Source: Vibrio tasmaniensis
GTDB lineage: Bacteria; Pseudomonadota; Gammaproteobacteria; Enterobacterales; Vibrionaceae
Length of the DNA: 64,000 bases
NCBI RefSeq assembly: GCF_024347635.1
Contig: NZ_AP025510.1
Location: 186,001-250,000 of the forward strand
Direction: 5' to 3'
Positions within the stretch are counted from its first letter, which is position 1. Every line of letters begins with the position of its first letter. The notes under the pieces are model-generated. The model was not told the origin of the DNA. It saw only the letters and a list, made by a program, of their open reading frames with translations, and did no database searches. A program made the position numbers and the translations under genes. Below are positions 7,421 through 16,638 of this stretch, one piece after another.

Positions 7421-8923
7421 CTGTCTCTTATACACAAATCCCTAAGCCACGCTTAGGGATTTTTTTTGAACTATTTTTAGGTTTCATGATCTGATCATCT
7501 AAGCAATGACAAGGATGATTATCATGACCTATATAGAGCCTACCCTTTGGGCACAAAAACAGTTCGGTCAAGCCCACCTTAATGACCCTAGACGCACTCA
7601 AAGACTCGTTGCTCTCGCAGCCTCACTGGCCGAGCAACCTGGTGTACCCGTCTCGAAACTCATTATCTCCCCTGCTGAAATGGAAGGGGCTTATCGCTTC
7701 ATCCGTAATGAGCAAATCAAAGCAGAAGATATCGCAGAAGCGGGTTTTTATGTCACCGCACAAGAAGCATTAGAGCAACAAACACTTCTTGCCTTAGAAG
7801 ACACCACTTCTCTCAGTTACTCCCATCGTAGCATTCGAGATGAACTCGGGCATTCCAATCAAGGCAATCGACATCGCGCCATGTTCGTACACTCAACCTT
7901 ACTTTTTGCTCCCGATACTCAATCTGTTATTGGTTTAATTGAACAACAGCGCTGGACTCGTGATATAGAAAAGCGAGGTCAAAGGCACCAGCATGCGACT
8001 CGACCATACAAAGAGAAAGAAAGTTATAAGTGGGAACAAGCCTCTCGCCATGTCGCTGAGCGACTTGGCGATAAAATTTCGGATGTCATTTCTGTGTGTG
8101 ATAGAGAAGCAGACCTATTTGAATACCTCACTTACAAGCGAGAGCAACAACAGAGATTCCTCGTTCGCTCAATGCAAAGCCGCTGTATTGAAGAGCATGA
8201 TAATCGTCTTTATAGCTATGCCTCTACCCTGTTATCAGCCGGAGAGAAAGTGCTCGAAATACCGCAAAAAGGCGGTCGTAAAGCTCGCAAGGCTCATTTA
8301 GATATCAAATATGCCCCCGTGACACTCAAGTCTCCTGCTAACAAGAAAGAGTTCGATAACATTCCGCTTTACTACGTGGGATGTATAGAACAAGGAGAGA
8401 GTGATAATAAGCTCGCATGGCACTTACTGACTTCAGAGCCGATAACGAGCAAGGAAGAGGCACTCAAAATCGTCAGTTATTATGAGCGGCGCTGGCTAAT
8501 AGAAGATTTTCATAAAGTCTGGAAAAGTGAAGGGACTGAAGTTGAGCAACTGAGAATGCAAAGTAAGGATAACTTAGAAAGGCTCAGCGTCGTTTTGGCT
8601 TTTATCGCGACTCGGTTACTCCAGTTGAGGTTTATGAATGAATCAGACGAGTTATCTAAGACCAGTTGTGAGCAGGTATTAAAAGGCAAAGCGTGGAAGT
8701 TAATGTGGCTCAAGTTGGAGAGTAAAAAACTACCGAAAGAAGCGCCTAATATATCATGGGCTTACAACGGTATTGCTCGGTTAGGTGGTTGGAAGAATAC
8801 CAAGCGAACAGGTCGCGCTTCTATAAAGACGTTATGGCAAGGATGGTTTAGGTTACAAACCATCCTTGAAGGGTATGAACTCGCTAAGTCTCTTGATTAA
8901 CCAGACTTGTGATCAAGAGACAG
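7421..8923 (+). mobile_element. IS50/Tn5-like insertion sequence, copy 2 (IS4 family)
   Basis: A 1503-bp element in the opposite orientation to copy 1, with the same two ends. It is inserted in the terminator after yjaH: joining the flanks restores AAAAGGCGCC-TATCGA-GGCGCCTTTT. The direct repeat differs from that of copy 1, so the two arrived independently and not as one composite transposon. The identical sequence implies recent transposition. Confidence 0.95.
7506..8900 (+). CDS. IS50-type DDE transposase, copy 2
   Basis: 464 residues, identical to copy 1, with D99, D199 and E333 intact. Two overlapping GATC sites lie about 10-20 bases upstream of the start codon (TGATCTGATCA), as in the Dam-controlled IS50 transposase promoter. 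Transcription runs towards purD. Confidence 0.95.
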   Translation: MTRMIIMTYIEPTLWAQKQFGQAHLNDPRRTQRLVALAASLAEQPGVPVSKLIISPAEMEGAYRFIRNEQIKAEDIAEAGFYVTAQEALEQQTLLALEDTTSLSYSHRSIRDELGHSNQGNRHRAMFVHSTLLFAPDTQSVIGLIEQQRWTRDIEKRGQRHQHATRPYKEKESYKWEQASRHVAERLGDKISDVISVCDREADLFEYLTYKREQQQRFLVRSMQSRCIEEHDNRLYSYASTLLSAGEKVLEIPQKGGRKARKAHLDIKYAPVTLKSPANKKEFDNIPLYYVGCIEQGESDNKLAWHLLTSEPITSKEEALKIVSYYERRWLIEDFHKVWKSEGTEVEQLRMQSKDNLERLSVVLAFIATRLLQLRFMNESDELSKTSCEQVLKGKAWKLMWLKLESKKLPKEAPNISWAYNGIARLGGWKNTKRTGRASIKTLWQGWFRLQTILEGYELAKSLD

Positions 8924-8933
8924 CCTATCGAGG
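8924..8933. repeat. Right target-site copy of IS50-like insertion 2
   Basis: CCTATCGAGG follows the IS end and matches 7411-7420. The downstream CGCCTTTT is the displaced 3' arm and T run of the yjaH terminator. Confidence 0.85.
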
Positions 8934-8946
8934 CGCCTTTTCTGTT

Positions 8947-8998
8947 GTTATTCGCTTACTGTCAATTACTTACTGTTATTAGAAAGTAAGCGAGTAAC
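8947..8998 (-). other. Long-loop inverted repeat downstream of purD
   Basis: GTTATTCGCTTACT (8947-8960) and AGTAAGCGAGTAAC (8985-8998) pair at 13 of 14 positions around a 24-base loop, 9 bases after the purD stop. There is no T run, so it could be a processing or stability structure and not a terminator. Confidence 0.5.
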
Positions 8999-9006
8999 AA
9001 GATTGA

Positions 9007-10296
9007 TTACTGCTCTTGCTCGCGCGCAATCGCACGGTAACCAATGTCATTGCGGTGGAACATACCATTCCAGCCAACTTGCTTTGTCAGCGCGTAGGCG
9101 CGCTCCTGAGCCTCAGAAACCGTATTACCTAGTGCCGTTGCACAAAGTACACGGCCGCCGTTTGTCACAACGTCGCCAGCTTCGTTATTTGTGGTACCAG
9201 CGTGGAAAACCTTTTGGCCTTCAACTTCGCTTGTTGGTAGGGAAATAACATCGCCTTTTGCGTAGTCCGCAGGGTAACCGCCAGCCGCAAGAACAACGCC
9301 GATCGAAGCGCGTGGATCCCACTTAGACTCTGCTTCGTCCAGTTTCTCGTCGATAGCCATTAGGCAAAGTTCAACAAGGTCTGACTCCATACGCATCATG
9401 ATAGGTTGCGTTTCTGGGTCGCCGAAGCGGCAGTTGTATTCGATAACCTTAGGCGTGCCGTCAGCATCGATCATTAGTCCTGCGTAAAGGAAACCTGTGT
9501 AAGGTGCGCCTTCTGCGTCCATACCACGTACCGTAGGGTAGATAACTTCCTCAAGGATACGATTATGGATTTCAGGAGTAACCACTGGTGCAGGAGAGTA
9601 AGCACCCATACCGCCAGTATTAGGGCCAGTGTCTTTGTCGCCAACACGTTTGTGATCTTGGCTGGTGGCCATAGGCAGTACGCTATAACCGTCAACCATT
9701 ACGATGAAGCTTGCTTCTTCGCCTTCAAGGAACTCTTCGATCACTACGCGGCTGCCTGCTTCGCCAAATGCGTTGCCTGCGAGCATGTCTTTGATTGCGT
9801 CTTCAGCTTCTTCAAGTGTCATCGCAACGATAACGCCTTTACCCGCCGCAAGACCGTCAGCTTTTACTACGATTGGAGCGCCCTGCTCGCGAACGTAAGC
9901 GATAGCTGGCTCAATCTCAGTGAAGTTTGAGTAGTAACCTGTTGGGATCTCATGGCGAGCCAGGAAGTCTTTTGTGAATGCTTTAGAGCCTTCAAGCTGT
10001 GCAGCCGCTTGAGTTGGGCCGAAGATTGGTAGGCCAACTTCGCGGAATGCATCAACAACACCAATAACCAATGGTGCTTCAGGGCCAACGATAGTCAGTT
10101 CGATTTTTTTATCTTGAGCAAACGCGACTAAACCTGCGATGTCTTCAACACCGATGTTTACGTTCTCAAGTTTAGGCTCAAGCGCAGTACCTGCGTTACC
10201 TGGAGCGATGAATACTGTTTCAACATTTGGGTTTTGTGCCGCTTTCCAGCCAAGTGCATGCTCACGACCGCCTGCACCGATAATCAATACATTCAT
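9007..10296 (-). CDS. purD: Phosphoribosylamine-glycine ligase (GARS)
   Basis: A 429-residue ATP-grasp enzyme of purine synthesis that joins phosphoribosylamine and glycine. The start MNVLIIGAGGREHALGWK, the VGPEAPL motif, the ATP-grasp segment KADGLAAGKGV and the metal-binding region EYNCRFGDPETQ are all present. It follows purH on the same strand, but the 283-bp gap is much larger than in the tightly packed E. coli purHD operon and holds a folded element. Confidence 0.97.
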   Translation of the reverse strand: MNVLIIGAGGREHALGWKAAQNPNVETVFIAPGNAGTALEPKLENVNIGVEDIAGLVAFAQDKKIELTIVGPEAPLVIGVVDAFREVGLPIFGPTQAAAQLEGSKAFTKDFLARHEIPTGYYSNFTEIEPAIAYVREQGAPIVVKADGLAAGKGVIVAMTLEEAEDAIKDMLAGNAFGEAGSRVVIEEFLEGEEASFIVMVDGYSVLPMATSQDHKRVGDKDTGPNTGGMGAYSPAPVVTPEIHNRILEEVIYPTVRGMDAEGAPYTGFLYAGLMIDADGTPKVIEYNCRFGDPETQPIMMRMESDLVELCLMAIDEKLDEAESKWDPRASIGVVLAAGGYPADYAKGDVISLPTSEVEGQKVFHAGTTNNEAGDVVTNGGRVLCATALGNTVSEAQERAYALTKQVGWNGMFHRNDIGYRAIAREQEQ

Positions 10297-10462
10297 GTTT
10301 TAAAATCCTTATAGCTGCTTCAGAGCCTTTATTTCTGAGTCAAACATGCTTACTTATGGTCATAAGCTCCGCGTGTTTTCCTTGAACTAAAGTCACTGAC
10401 TTGCTCTACGTATTTCAAATATCGGAATATTCAAAAAAACAAAATTATAAGTCTTGCTCAAA

Positions 10463-10570
10463 GTAGCTGGTGATGTGGCTAGGCAGCAATTGAGCCCATC
10501 CCCGGGAGCATAGCCAGCTATGTGACCGGGGTGGGCGAAAGCAGCTAACGACGCCACAGTGCCAAATACG
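10463..10570 (-). ncRNA. Folded intergenic element between purH and purD
   Basis: Nested inverted repeats lie in the gap: TGTGGC (10474-10479) with GCCACA (10553-10558); GCCCATCCCCGG (10494-10505) with CCGGGGTGGGC (10526-10536), one base bulged; and CATAG/CTATG around CCAG (10509-10522). It is much more GC-rich than the flanks. From memory the pattern resembles short interspersed palindromic elements of enterobacteria and vibrios. It could be a mobile repeat, an mRNA processing site or a small RNA. The strand given is that of the pur transcript. Confidence 0.45.
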
Positions 10571-10579
10571 AAGAGGAAA

Positions 10580-12172
10580 TTAATGGCGGAAGTGACGCAT
10601 GCCTGTAAAGATCATCGCCATGCCGTGTTCGTCTGCTGCTGCGATAACTTCGTCATCACGCATAGAGCCGCCCGGTTGGATAACACACTTGATGCCAGCT
10701 TCTGCTGCCGCGTCGATACCGTCACGGAATGGGAAGAATGCATCTGATGCCATCACGCAACCTTCAACCTGTAGACCTTCGTCTGCCGCTTTGATGCCTG
10801 CGATTTTCGCAGAGTAAACGCGGCTCATTTGGCCTGCGCCTACACCAATAGTCATGTCGCCTTTCGAGTAAACGATAGCGTTAGATTTAACGTACTTCGC
10901 TACTTTCCAGCAGAATAGAGCATCTTTCAATTCTTCAGCTGTTGGCTGACGCTTAGAAACCACTTTCAGGTCATCTTCAGAAACCATACCTTGGTCGCGG
11001 TCTTGAACTAGCAAACCGCCGTTAACGCGTTTCACGTCAAAACCAGTTGTCTTAGTTGTCCACTCACCGCACTCAAGCAGGCGAAGGTTTTTCTTAGCCG
11101 CTACGATTGCTACTGCTTCCGCAGAAACAGATGGTGCAATGATAACTTCAACGAATTGACGCTCAGTGATAGCCGTTGCTGTTGCAGCGTCTAGCTCACG
11201 GTTGAAAGCGATGATGCCGCCAAATGCAGACGTTGGGTCTGTTTTGAATGCACGGTCGTAAGCTTCTAGGATGTCTTCACCTAGTGCAACACCACATGGG
11301 TTAGCGTGCTTAACAATGACACATGCTGGCTGGTCGAACTCTTTCACACACTCAAGTGCTGCGTCAGTGTCAGCGATGTTGTTGTAAGAAAGCGCTTTAC
11401 CTTGGATTTGGCGAGCAGTAGAAACAGACGCTTCTTCAGGGTTTGCTTCAACGTAGAATGCTGCCGCTTGGTGGCTGTTCTCACCGTAGCGCATGTCTTG
11501 TTTCTTCTCGAACTGTTGGTTGAACGTGCGAGGGAATTTAGACTCTTCATCACCTTCTTTGTTCTCACCGTAAGATGGAACCATAGTGCCGAAGTAGTTT
11601 GCGATCATGCCGTCGTAAGAAGCTGTGTGCTCGAATGCTGCGATAGCGAGGTCGAAGCGAGTCTCTAGCGTTAGAGATTTCTCGTTCACGTCCATTTCAG
11701 CGACAACGCGCTCGTAGTCGTGTGCGTTAACAACGATAGTTACGTCTTTGTGGTTTTTCGCAGCAGAGCGAACCATTGTAGGGCCGCCGATGTCGATGTT
11801 CTCAACAGCGTCAGCAAGGGTACAGCCTTCTTTAGCAACGGTTTCTGCGAATGGGTATAGGTTTACAACAACCATATCGATAGGGTTGATACCGTGAGTT
11901 TCCATCACGTCATCATCTTGGCCACGACGGCCTAGAACACCACCATGAACTTTTGGGTGCAGAGTCTTAACACGGCCATCCATCATTTCTGGGAAACCAG
12001 TGTAATCAGATACTTCTGTAACAGAGATGCCTTTTTCAGCAAGCAGGCGAGCAGTGCCACCGGTAGATAGGATATCTACACCACGGTTAGCAAGAGCTTG
12101 TGCAAATTCAACGATACCAGTTTTGTCTGATACGCTGATTAGAGCGCGGCGAATTGGACGAGCGTTATTCAT
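10580..12172 (-). CDS. purH: Bifunctional AICAR transformylase / IMP cyclohydrolase
   Basis: A 530-residue enzyme for the last two steps of IMP synthesis. The N-terminal cyclohydrolase (MGS-like) domain covers about residues 1-150, with [12 protein letters not shown] and [11 protein letters not shown]. The AICAR transformylase domain follows, with the KHANPCGVA motif near residues 265-273 and the FFPFRDGID segment near the C-terminus. Length is normal for the family. It is the first gene of the leftward purH-purD unit and diverges from zntR. Confidence 0.97.
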   Translation of the reverse strand: MNNARPIRRALISVSDKTGIVEFAQALANRGVDILSTGGTARLLAEKGISVTEVSDYTGFPEMMDGRVKTLHPKVHGGVLGRRGQDDDVMETHGINPIDMVVVNLYPFAETVAKEGCTLADAVENIDIGGPTMVRSAAKNHKDVTIVVNAHDYERVVAEMDVNEKSLTLETRFDLAIAAFEHTASYDGMIANYFGTMVPSYGENKEGDEESKFPRTFNQQFEKKQDMRYGENSHQAAAFYVEANPEEASVSTARQIQGKALSYNNIADTDAALECVKEFDQPACVIVKHANPCGVALGEDILEAYDRAFKTDPTSAFGGIIAFNRELDAATATAITERQFVEVIIAPSVSAEAVAIVAAKKNLRLLECGEWTTKTTGFDVKRVNGGLLVQDRDQGMVSEDDLKVVSKRQPTAEELKDALFCWKVAKYVKSNAIVYSKGDMTIGVGAGQMSRVYSAKIAGIKAADEGLQVEGCVMASDAFFPFRDGIDAAAEAGIKCVIQPGGSMRDDEVIAAADEHGMAMIFTGMRHFRH

Positions 12173-12392
12173 GCTTCCATCTTCCTCAAATTCATGGGGT
12201 TAAAATAAAGATATTTGCCAAAAAAGAACTTGTTTCTATCTTCTTAGCGTGGATTATCTTAGATACCAGTAAGAGATAAAATATTGGCCAGTTTTGGTAA
12301 AGACCTTTTGGGTGTTCTTATAATCAAGCTATAAGATAACCAACTCCAAATTTGATGGCGCAGATTCTAACTAATTTATTACAAAAAAGCTC

Positions 12393-12409
12393 GCGCAATC
12401 GTTTGGCAT
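12393..12409. promoter_or_regulatory. Candidate PurR operator
   Basis: GCGCAATCGTTTGGCAT matches the PurR consensus ACGCAAACGTTTGCGT at about 11 of 16 positions, including CGCAA and CGTTT. It lies in the purH-zntR divergent gap, about 220 bp from purH and 88 bp from zntR, so the purH leader would be long if this is the operator. Confidence 0.5.
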
Positions 12410-12496
12410 CTCAAAATTAATTATGAAAAGTGCCATTTCAGCCTGAAAAGTAACGATAAGGTTAATTGTGGAATGGACGGAACAGTAGGAAAAAAC

Positions 12497-12937
12497 ATGT
12501 TTCAGATCGGTGAATTAGCGAAAAGATGCGGTGTGACAGCCGATACCTTGCGGTTTTATGAAAAAAGTAACCTGATTGCTCCTGCCAGTCGCAGTGACTC
12601 AGGATATCGCTTATATGATGAAAACAATCAGAAACAGGTGACCTTTATTCTTAAATCTAAAGCGTTAGGGCTGAGTTTAGATGAAATTAAGGAATTGCTC
12701 GAGATTCGCTTGGAAGCAACGCAGCACAGTTGCTCGGAAGTGAAAGCCATCACAACGGCAAAGCTGACACTTATTGATGAAAAAATCAGTGAACTTGGCA
12801 GAATACGCACGGCATTAAAGAAGATTAATGATGCTTGCTGCGGTCATGTAGATGACGATGCGAGCCATTGTTCTATCTTAGGTGCTTTGGCGAGCGAAGA
12901 TAAACAAAGCTCATGCTGTGCTGCTGATGGTAAATAG
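12497..12937 (+). CDS. zntR: Zn(II)-responsive MerR-family regulator
   Basis: A 146-residue MerR-type activator: N-terminal winged HTH (IGELAKRCGVTADTLRFYEK), a dimerisation helix, and metal ligands C79 (HSCSE), C114 and C115 (NDACCGH) and C125 (HCSI) in the ZntR positions. A C-terminal CC pair at residues 140-141 is extra. I start at ATG 12497, which has GTAGGA six bases upstream. The open frame from 12473 adds eight atypical residues. The target P-type ATPase gene is not in this window. Confidence 0.9.
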   Translation: MFQIGELAKRCGVTADTLRFYEKSNLIAPASRSDSGYRLYDENNQKQVTFILKSKALGLSLDEIKELLEIRLEATQHSCSEVKAITTAKLTLIDEKISELGRIRTALKKINDACCGHVDDDASHCSILGALASEDKQSSCCAADGK

Positions 12938-12984
12938 CTGAAAAGGTCCCCGTTAGGGAGAGAGGTTTACTACGGTTAATAACC

Positions 12985-13944
12985 CTAGGAAGCTTGCAGT
13001 ATTTTGGCTCTTAGTTGAGCGTCAATTTTTAAAGTGGGTAGGTTATTATGGTAAAGCGTGACTTGGTTGCGGCCAGTCTGCTTTGAAGAGTACATGGCTC
13101 TATCAGCTTGAGCCAATAGTTCTTTTATGGTTTTAAGGTGTGGTGTGTATTCTGCAACACCGATGCTGACTGTTGGGTAGATGATGTGGCCGTCTACGGT
13201 GCATGGCGTTGATTCAATCGTTTTACGAATCGTCTCTGCAACGTAATAAGCTTCAATGGCACTGGTGTGTGTGAGGATGACACCGAATTCTTCGCCACCC
13301 AAGCGACCTAGATAATCATCGCAGTCTATTGACTGTTGGCATAAACTCGCGACTTGAACGATTACCTCATCACCAGAAAGGTGGCCAACTTGATCATTGA
13401 TCTCTTTGAAGTGGTCTATGTCTATCATCAAACACGTTAAGCTTTGCTTAGGCGATTGACTGAACTCTTTTTCCAACCCAAGTAAAAAGGCACGTCTATT
13501 TAAAATCCCAGTTAGCTCATCGATTTCAGCGAGTTCTATCAGCTCAGCTTCACGTTGCTGTGCTTTAGTAATATCTCGCTCTTGCCACAGCACGTATTGC
13601 TTTTCTGGCGAGAGATACAATGGCTTTAATGTCGATTCAAAATATCGATCGTCTGATTCTGCAGATTCTTCCCCTTGAGCGAAAAGTTGTTCAATAGAAA
13701 GCTGAAGTTGCTGACAGGGCGCAAGAGAGTATTGAATGTATTGAATTTCGCGACTGGAATAAGCTTGCTTTGCCGCCTCTAACAGCTGCTTTTCAACCGC
13801 GGGAGGCAACAGTTCTGAAACTGTGTGGTGATTTGGATTGTCAAAGTTTTCAACAATACGTCCGGATGTATCCAACAGAAGATGACGATCAGGCAGTTCA
13901 CGGATCAGTGTGCTAAGCCATTCTTCCCTTTTCATATCAAGCAT
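12985..13944 (-). CDS. GGDEF domain protein, probable diguanylate cyclase
   Basis: 319 residues: a PAS-like sensory N-terminus (about 1-125, with LLLDTSGRIVENF) and a C-terminal GGDEF domain (about 135-300) with an intact GGEEF active site in YLGRLGGEEFGV. The product would be cyclic di-GMP. There is no RxxD inhibitory site in the residues just before GGEEF. No membrane segments are seen, so it is cytoplasmic. GGAAG seven bases before ATG supports the start. Its signal is unknown. Confidence 0.88.
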   Translation of the reverse strand: MLDMKREEWLSTLIRELPDRHLLLDTSGRIVENFDNPNHHTVSELLPPAVEKQLLEAAKQAYSSREIQYIQYSLAPCQQLQLSIEQLFAQGEESAESDDRYFESTLKPLYLSPEKQYVLWQERDITKAQQREAELIELAEIDELTGILNRRAFLLGLEKEFSQSPKQSLTCLMIDIDHFKEINDQVGHLSGDEVIVQVASLCQQSIDCDDYLGRLGGEEFGVILTHTSAIEAYYVAETIRKTIESTPCTVDGHIIYPTVSIGVAEYTPHLKTIKELLAQADRAMYSSKQTGRNQVTLYHNNLPTLKIDAQLRAKILQAS

Positions 13945-14052
13945 GTAGCTTCCAGACGATTAGATTAATAGGTCATTATATCGGTAGTGATTACGTTATC
14001 AATCGTTACATCTAATTAATTGATTGATAATTGTTCGCTTGTTGCCATATAA

Positions 14053-14088
14053 ACAAAAAAAGCCGAGTTCAATAAAGAGCTCGGCTTC
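14053..14088 (-). terminator. Terminator after fis
   Basis: Stem AAGCCGAG/CTCGGCTT around a 12-base loop, with a T run on the minus strand, 26 bases after the fis stop. Confidence 0.85.
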
Positions 14089-14114
14089 TAATTCAATAAA
14101 TTACGAAAGAACGA

Positions 14115-14411
14115 TTAGTTCATGCCGTATTTTTTAAGTTTCTTGCGAAGAGTACCGCGGTTAATACCCATCATGGTTGCTGCGCGAGTTTGGTTACCGC
14201 GAGTGTACTGCATGATAGTGTCTAGTAGTGGCTGTTCAACTTCAGCTAATACTAATTCGTATAACTCGCTGACTTCTTGACCGTTTAATTGAGCAAGGTA
14301 ATTTTTCAATGATGCTTTAACTGAGTCACGTAGTGGCTTCTGCGTGATTTGGTCTTGTGATGTAACTGTAGTTACTGTCAATGCTTCTGAAGTCAGATTT
14401 TGTTCGAACAT
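14115..14411 (-). CDS. fis: Nucleoid-associated protein Fis
   Basis: A 98-residue DNA-bending factor. The C-terminal [23 protein letters not shown] is essentially the E. coli sequence. The N-terminal beta-hairpin region is present. It is encoded 23 bases after dusB, the standard dusB-fis operon, and closed by a terminator. Confidence 0.97.
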   Translation of the reverse strand: MFEQNLTSEALTVTTVTSQDQITQKPLRDSVKASLKNYLAQLNGQEVSELYELVLAEVEQPLLDTIMQYTRGNQTRAATMMGINRGTLRKKLKKYGMN

Positions 14412-14434
14412 ATTCGGTCTAGCTCTTCTCGTAA

Positions 14435-15403
14435 TTATGGTGCAACGTTATCAAAAAAACCTTCTAGCGCTTCAAGCTGCAGATCACCTGCTTCGAATGC
14501 GTTGAAGGTACGGCGAAACTCACTCGCTTGTTCATGCTCTTTTAGATACCACCCCACATGCTTACGAGCGATGCGAGGGCCTAAAAACTCTCCATAAAAT
14601 TCATGTAGAGCGAGCACATGACCAAGCATGATGTCTTTCACTTCCGAAATCGGGAGCGGGTCCATCGTGGTGCCGTTTTCCAAATAGTGTAGGATTTCGT
14701 TAAAAATCCAAGGGCGTCCTTGGGCAGGTCGACCTATCATTAAAGCATCAGCGCCGGTGTACTCCAGCACAAACTTCGCTTTTTCCGGACTATCGATATC
14801 ACCGTTAGCGATAACCGGAATAGATACTGCTTGTTTCGCTGCTTTAATGTGTTTGTATTCTGCCTCACCTTTGTACATACAAGCGCGAGTTCTCCCGTGA
14901 AGGGCAAGAGCTTGTATGCCGCAGTCTTCGGCTATTTTCGCGATTTGGACACAGTTTCTATTGTCTGTATCCCAGCCTGTGCGCGTTTTCAACGTTACTG
15001 GAACGTCGACAGCATTTACCACAGCCTTCAGAATATCTTCAATGAGTTCTGGATGCTGAAGTAGCGCTGAGCCCGCAAGCTTCTTATTCACTTTTTTAGC
15101 TGGGCAACCCATATTGATATCGATGATTTGCGCACCGTTAGCAACATTGAATTGAGCAGCCTCGGCCATAAGCTGTGGATCTGCACCAGCGATTTGTACT
15201 GAACGAATGCCCGATTCGCCTTCATGTACCATACGCTGCTGAGATTTTGACGTTTTCCAAACTTTCGGATTGGAGGACATCATTTCACTGACTGCCATCC
15301 CCGCACCGTAACGAAGACACAACTCACGGAATGGTCTATCCGTTACGCCAGCCATAGGAGCGACGATTAGATTGTTCTTAAGTTGATAATTTCCGATTTT
15401 CAA
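14435..15403 (-). CDS. dusB: tRNA-dihydrouridine synthase B
   Basis: A 322-residue FMN-dependent TIM-barrel enzyme that reduces uridine in the tRNA D-loop. [12 protein letters not shown] at the N-terminus, the catalytic Cys in [13 protein letters not shown], the LKTRTGWD segment and [16 protein letters not shown] are diagnostic of DusB. It is the first gene of the dusB-fis operon. The gap to prmA is only 141 bp, so read-through from prmA is possible. Confidence 0.97.
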   Translation of the reverse strand: MKIGNYQLKNNLIVAPMAGVTDRPFRELCLRYGAGMAVSEMMSSNPKVWKTSKSQQRMVHEGESGIRSVQIAGADPQLMAEAAQFNVANGAQIIDINMGCPAKKVNKKLAGSALLQHPELIEDILKAVVNAVDVPVTLKTRTGWDTDNRNCVQIAKIAEDCGIQALALHGRTRACMYKGEAEYKHIKAAKQAVSIPVIANGDIDSPEKAKFVLEYTGADALMIGRPAQGRPWIFNEILHYLENGTTMDPLPISEVKDIMLGHVLALHEFYGEFLGPRIARKHVGWYLKEHEQASEFRRTFNAFEAGDLQLEALEGFFDNVAP

Positions 15404-15544
15404 AAAATGTCATCACAGTTCTGTACCAGCAAGGGCGCGCATTTTACGCATTTTTTCGCTGCGTGAAAAGACTAATATTTGAGCATTTACAATTTGTTTT
15501 TGTAATTTGTTTAAATTTCAGTCAATTAGCGCCCAAAGTCTTAC

Positions 15545-16432
15545 CTAGCCTTGCTTGCGACCAGAGATTCGACACCATTCTTGTTGTTCAATGATCGGAT
15601 CAATGTGAAGCTCATCACGATAATAAGTCGCAACATCTTCCGCTTGTGTATCTAAAACACCCGACATCGCAAGTACACCATTTGGCTTCACTAGGCCTTT
15701 AATGATGCCAGAAAGGTCGCGTAATGGACCGGCAAGAATGTTGGCAACAACAACGTCAGCAAGCAAACCTTCCGGTTGATCTTGTGGCAAGAACACCTCT
15801 AGTTGCTCAGCAACGCCATTGCGTTGTGCGTTGTCTTTTGATGCAAGCAGAGCTTGAGGATCAATGTCGATCCCGATAACTTTTGCCGCGCCTAGTTTGA
15901 TCGCAGCGATCGCTAGGATGCCTGAGCCACAACCGAAGTCGATCACGGTTTTGCCTGCAAGGTCTAAGCCTTCCAGCCACTCAAGACACAATGCTGTTGT
16001 TGGGTGAGTACCGGTACCAAACGCAAGGCCAGGATCCAGCATTACGTTTACAGCGTCAGGTTCAGGGATATCGCGCCAGCTAGGGCAGATCCATAAACGC
16101 TCACCAAACTTCATTGGGTGGAAGTTGTCCATCCATTCACGTTCCCAATCCTTGTCTTCAATTTGCTCTACTTTGTGAGCAAAGTCTGCAGGGAACATGT
16201 TGCTTGCTTTAATCTGCGCTAGAACGACACCAGTATCAGTCTCAGCGTCGTAAAGCGCGAGAATGTCAGTATCACCCCAAAGGCGAGTTTCGCCCGGCAG
16301 AGGCTCAAATACAGGGGTATCTTGTGCATCCAGGAAAGTTACAGAAAGAGCACCAGTCTCTTCCATTAACATGTCGCCGATTTGTTCGGCATTTTCATTG
16401 GTCGCATTAAGCTTGATTTGAATCCAAGGCAT
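15545..16432 (-). CDS. prmA: Ribosomal protein L11 methyltransferase
   Basis: A 295-residue SAM-dependent enzyme that trimethylates L11. An N-terminal L11-recognition domain (about 1-60) is joined to a methyltransferase domain with the SAM motif [15 protein letters not shown] and the preceding [13 protein letters not shown] loop; [10 protein letters not shown] is the NxxxxP-type catalytic-face motif. Position between accC and dusB is typical for vibrios and enterobacteria. Confidence 0.96.
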   Translation of the reverse strand: MPWIQIKLNATNENAEQIGDMLMEETGALSVTFLDAQDTPVFEPLPGETRLWGDTDILALYDAETDTGVVLAQIKASNMFPADFAHKVEQIEDKDWEREWMDNFHPMKFGERLWICPSWRDIPEPDAVNVMLDPGLAFGTGTHPTTALCLEWLEGLDLAGKTVIDFGCGSGILAIAAIKLGAAKVIGIDIDPQALLASKDNAQRNGVAEQLEVFLPQDQPEGLLADVVVANILAGPLRDLSGIIKGLVKPNGVLAMSGVLDTQAEDVATYYRDELHIDPIIEQQEWCRISGRKQG

Positions 16433-16552
16433 GGCTGCATCTTCTATATGAGAAAAATTGGATGGCGAGTCTAGCAGAAAATATGAGCAAATTCATCAAA
16501 ACCCCATGCATTATCATGGGGATTTTAGCTTGCATTTTCCGGATCACTAAAA

Positions 16553-16582
16553 ACAAAAATGCCCACCGAAGTGAGCATTTAT
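16553..16582 (-). terminator. Terminator after accC
   Basis: AAATGCCCAC/GTGAGCATTT stem around CGAA, followed on the minus strand by TTTTTGTTTT. A second hairpin, CCCCATG/CATGGGG at 16502-16521, lies just beyond, close to prmA. Confidence 0.8.
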
Positions 16583-16638
16583 TACTGTTCTACAGAGAAC
16601 GAATTACGGAAGGCTAGCTTCTGTTGCAGACCAAGCTT

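Noticed and set aside
3329..8923. A single Tn5-like composite transposon that brought in hupA
   Set aside because: Each IS copy has its own, different target repeat and each sits in the native terminator of a neighbouring gene. hupA and yjaH are in their ancestral place, so two separate insertions explain the layout.
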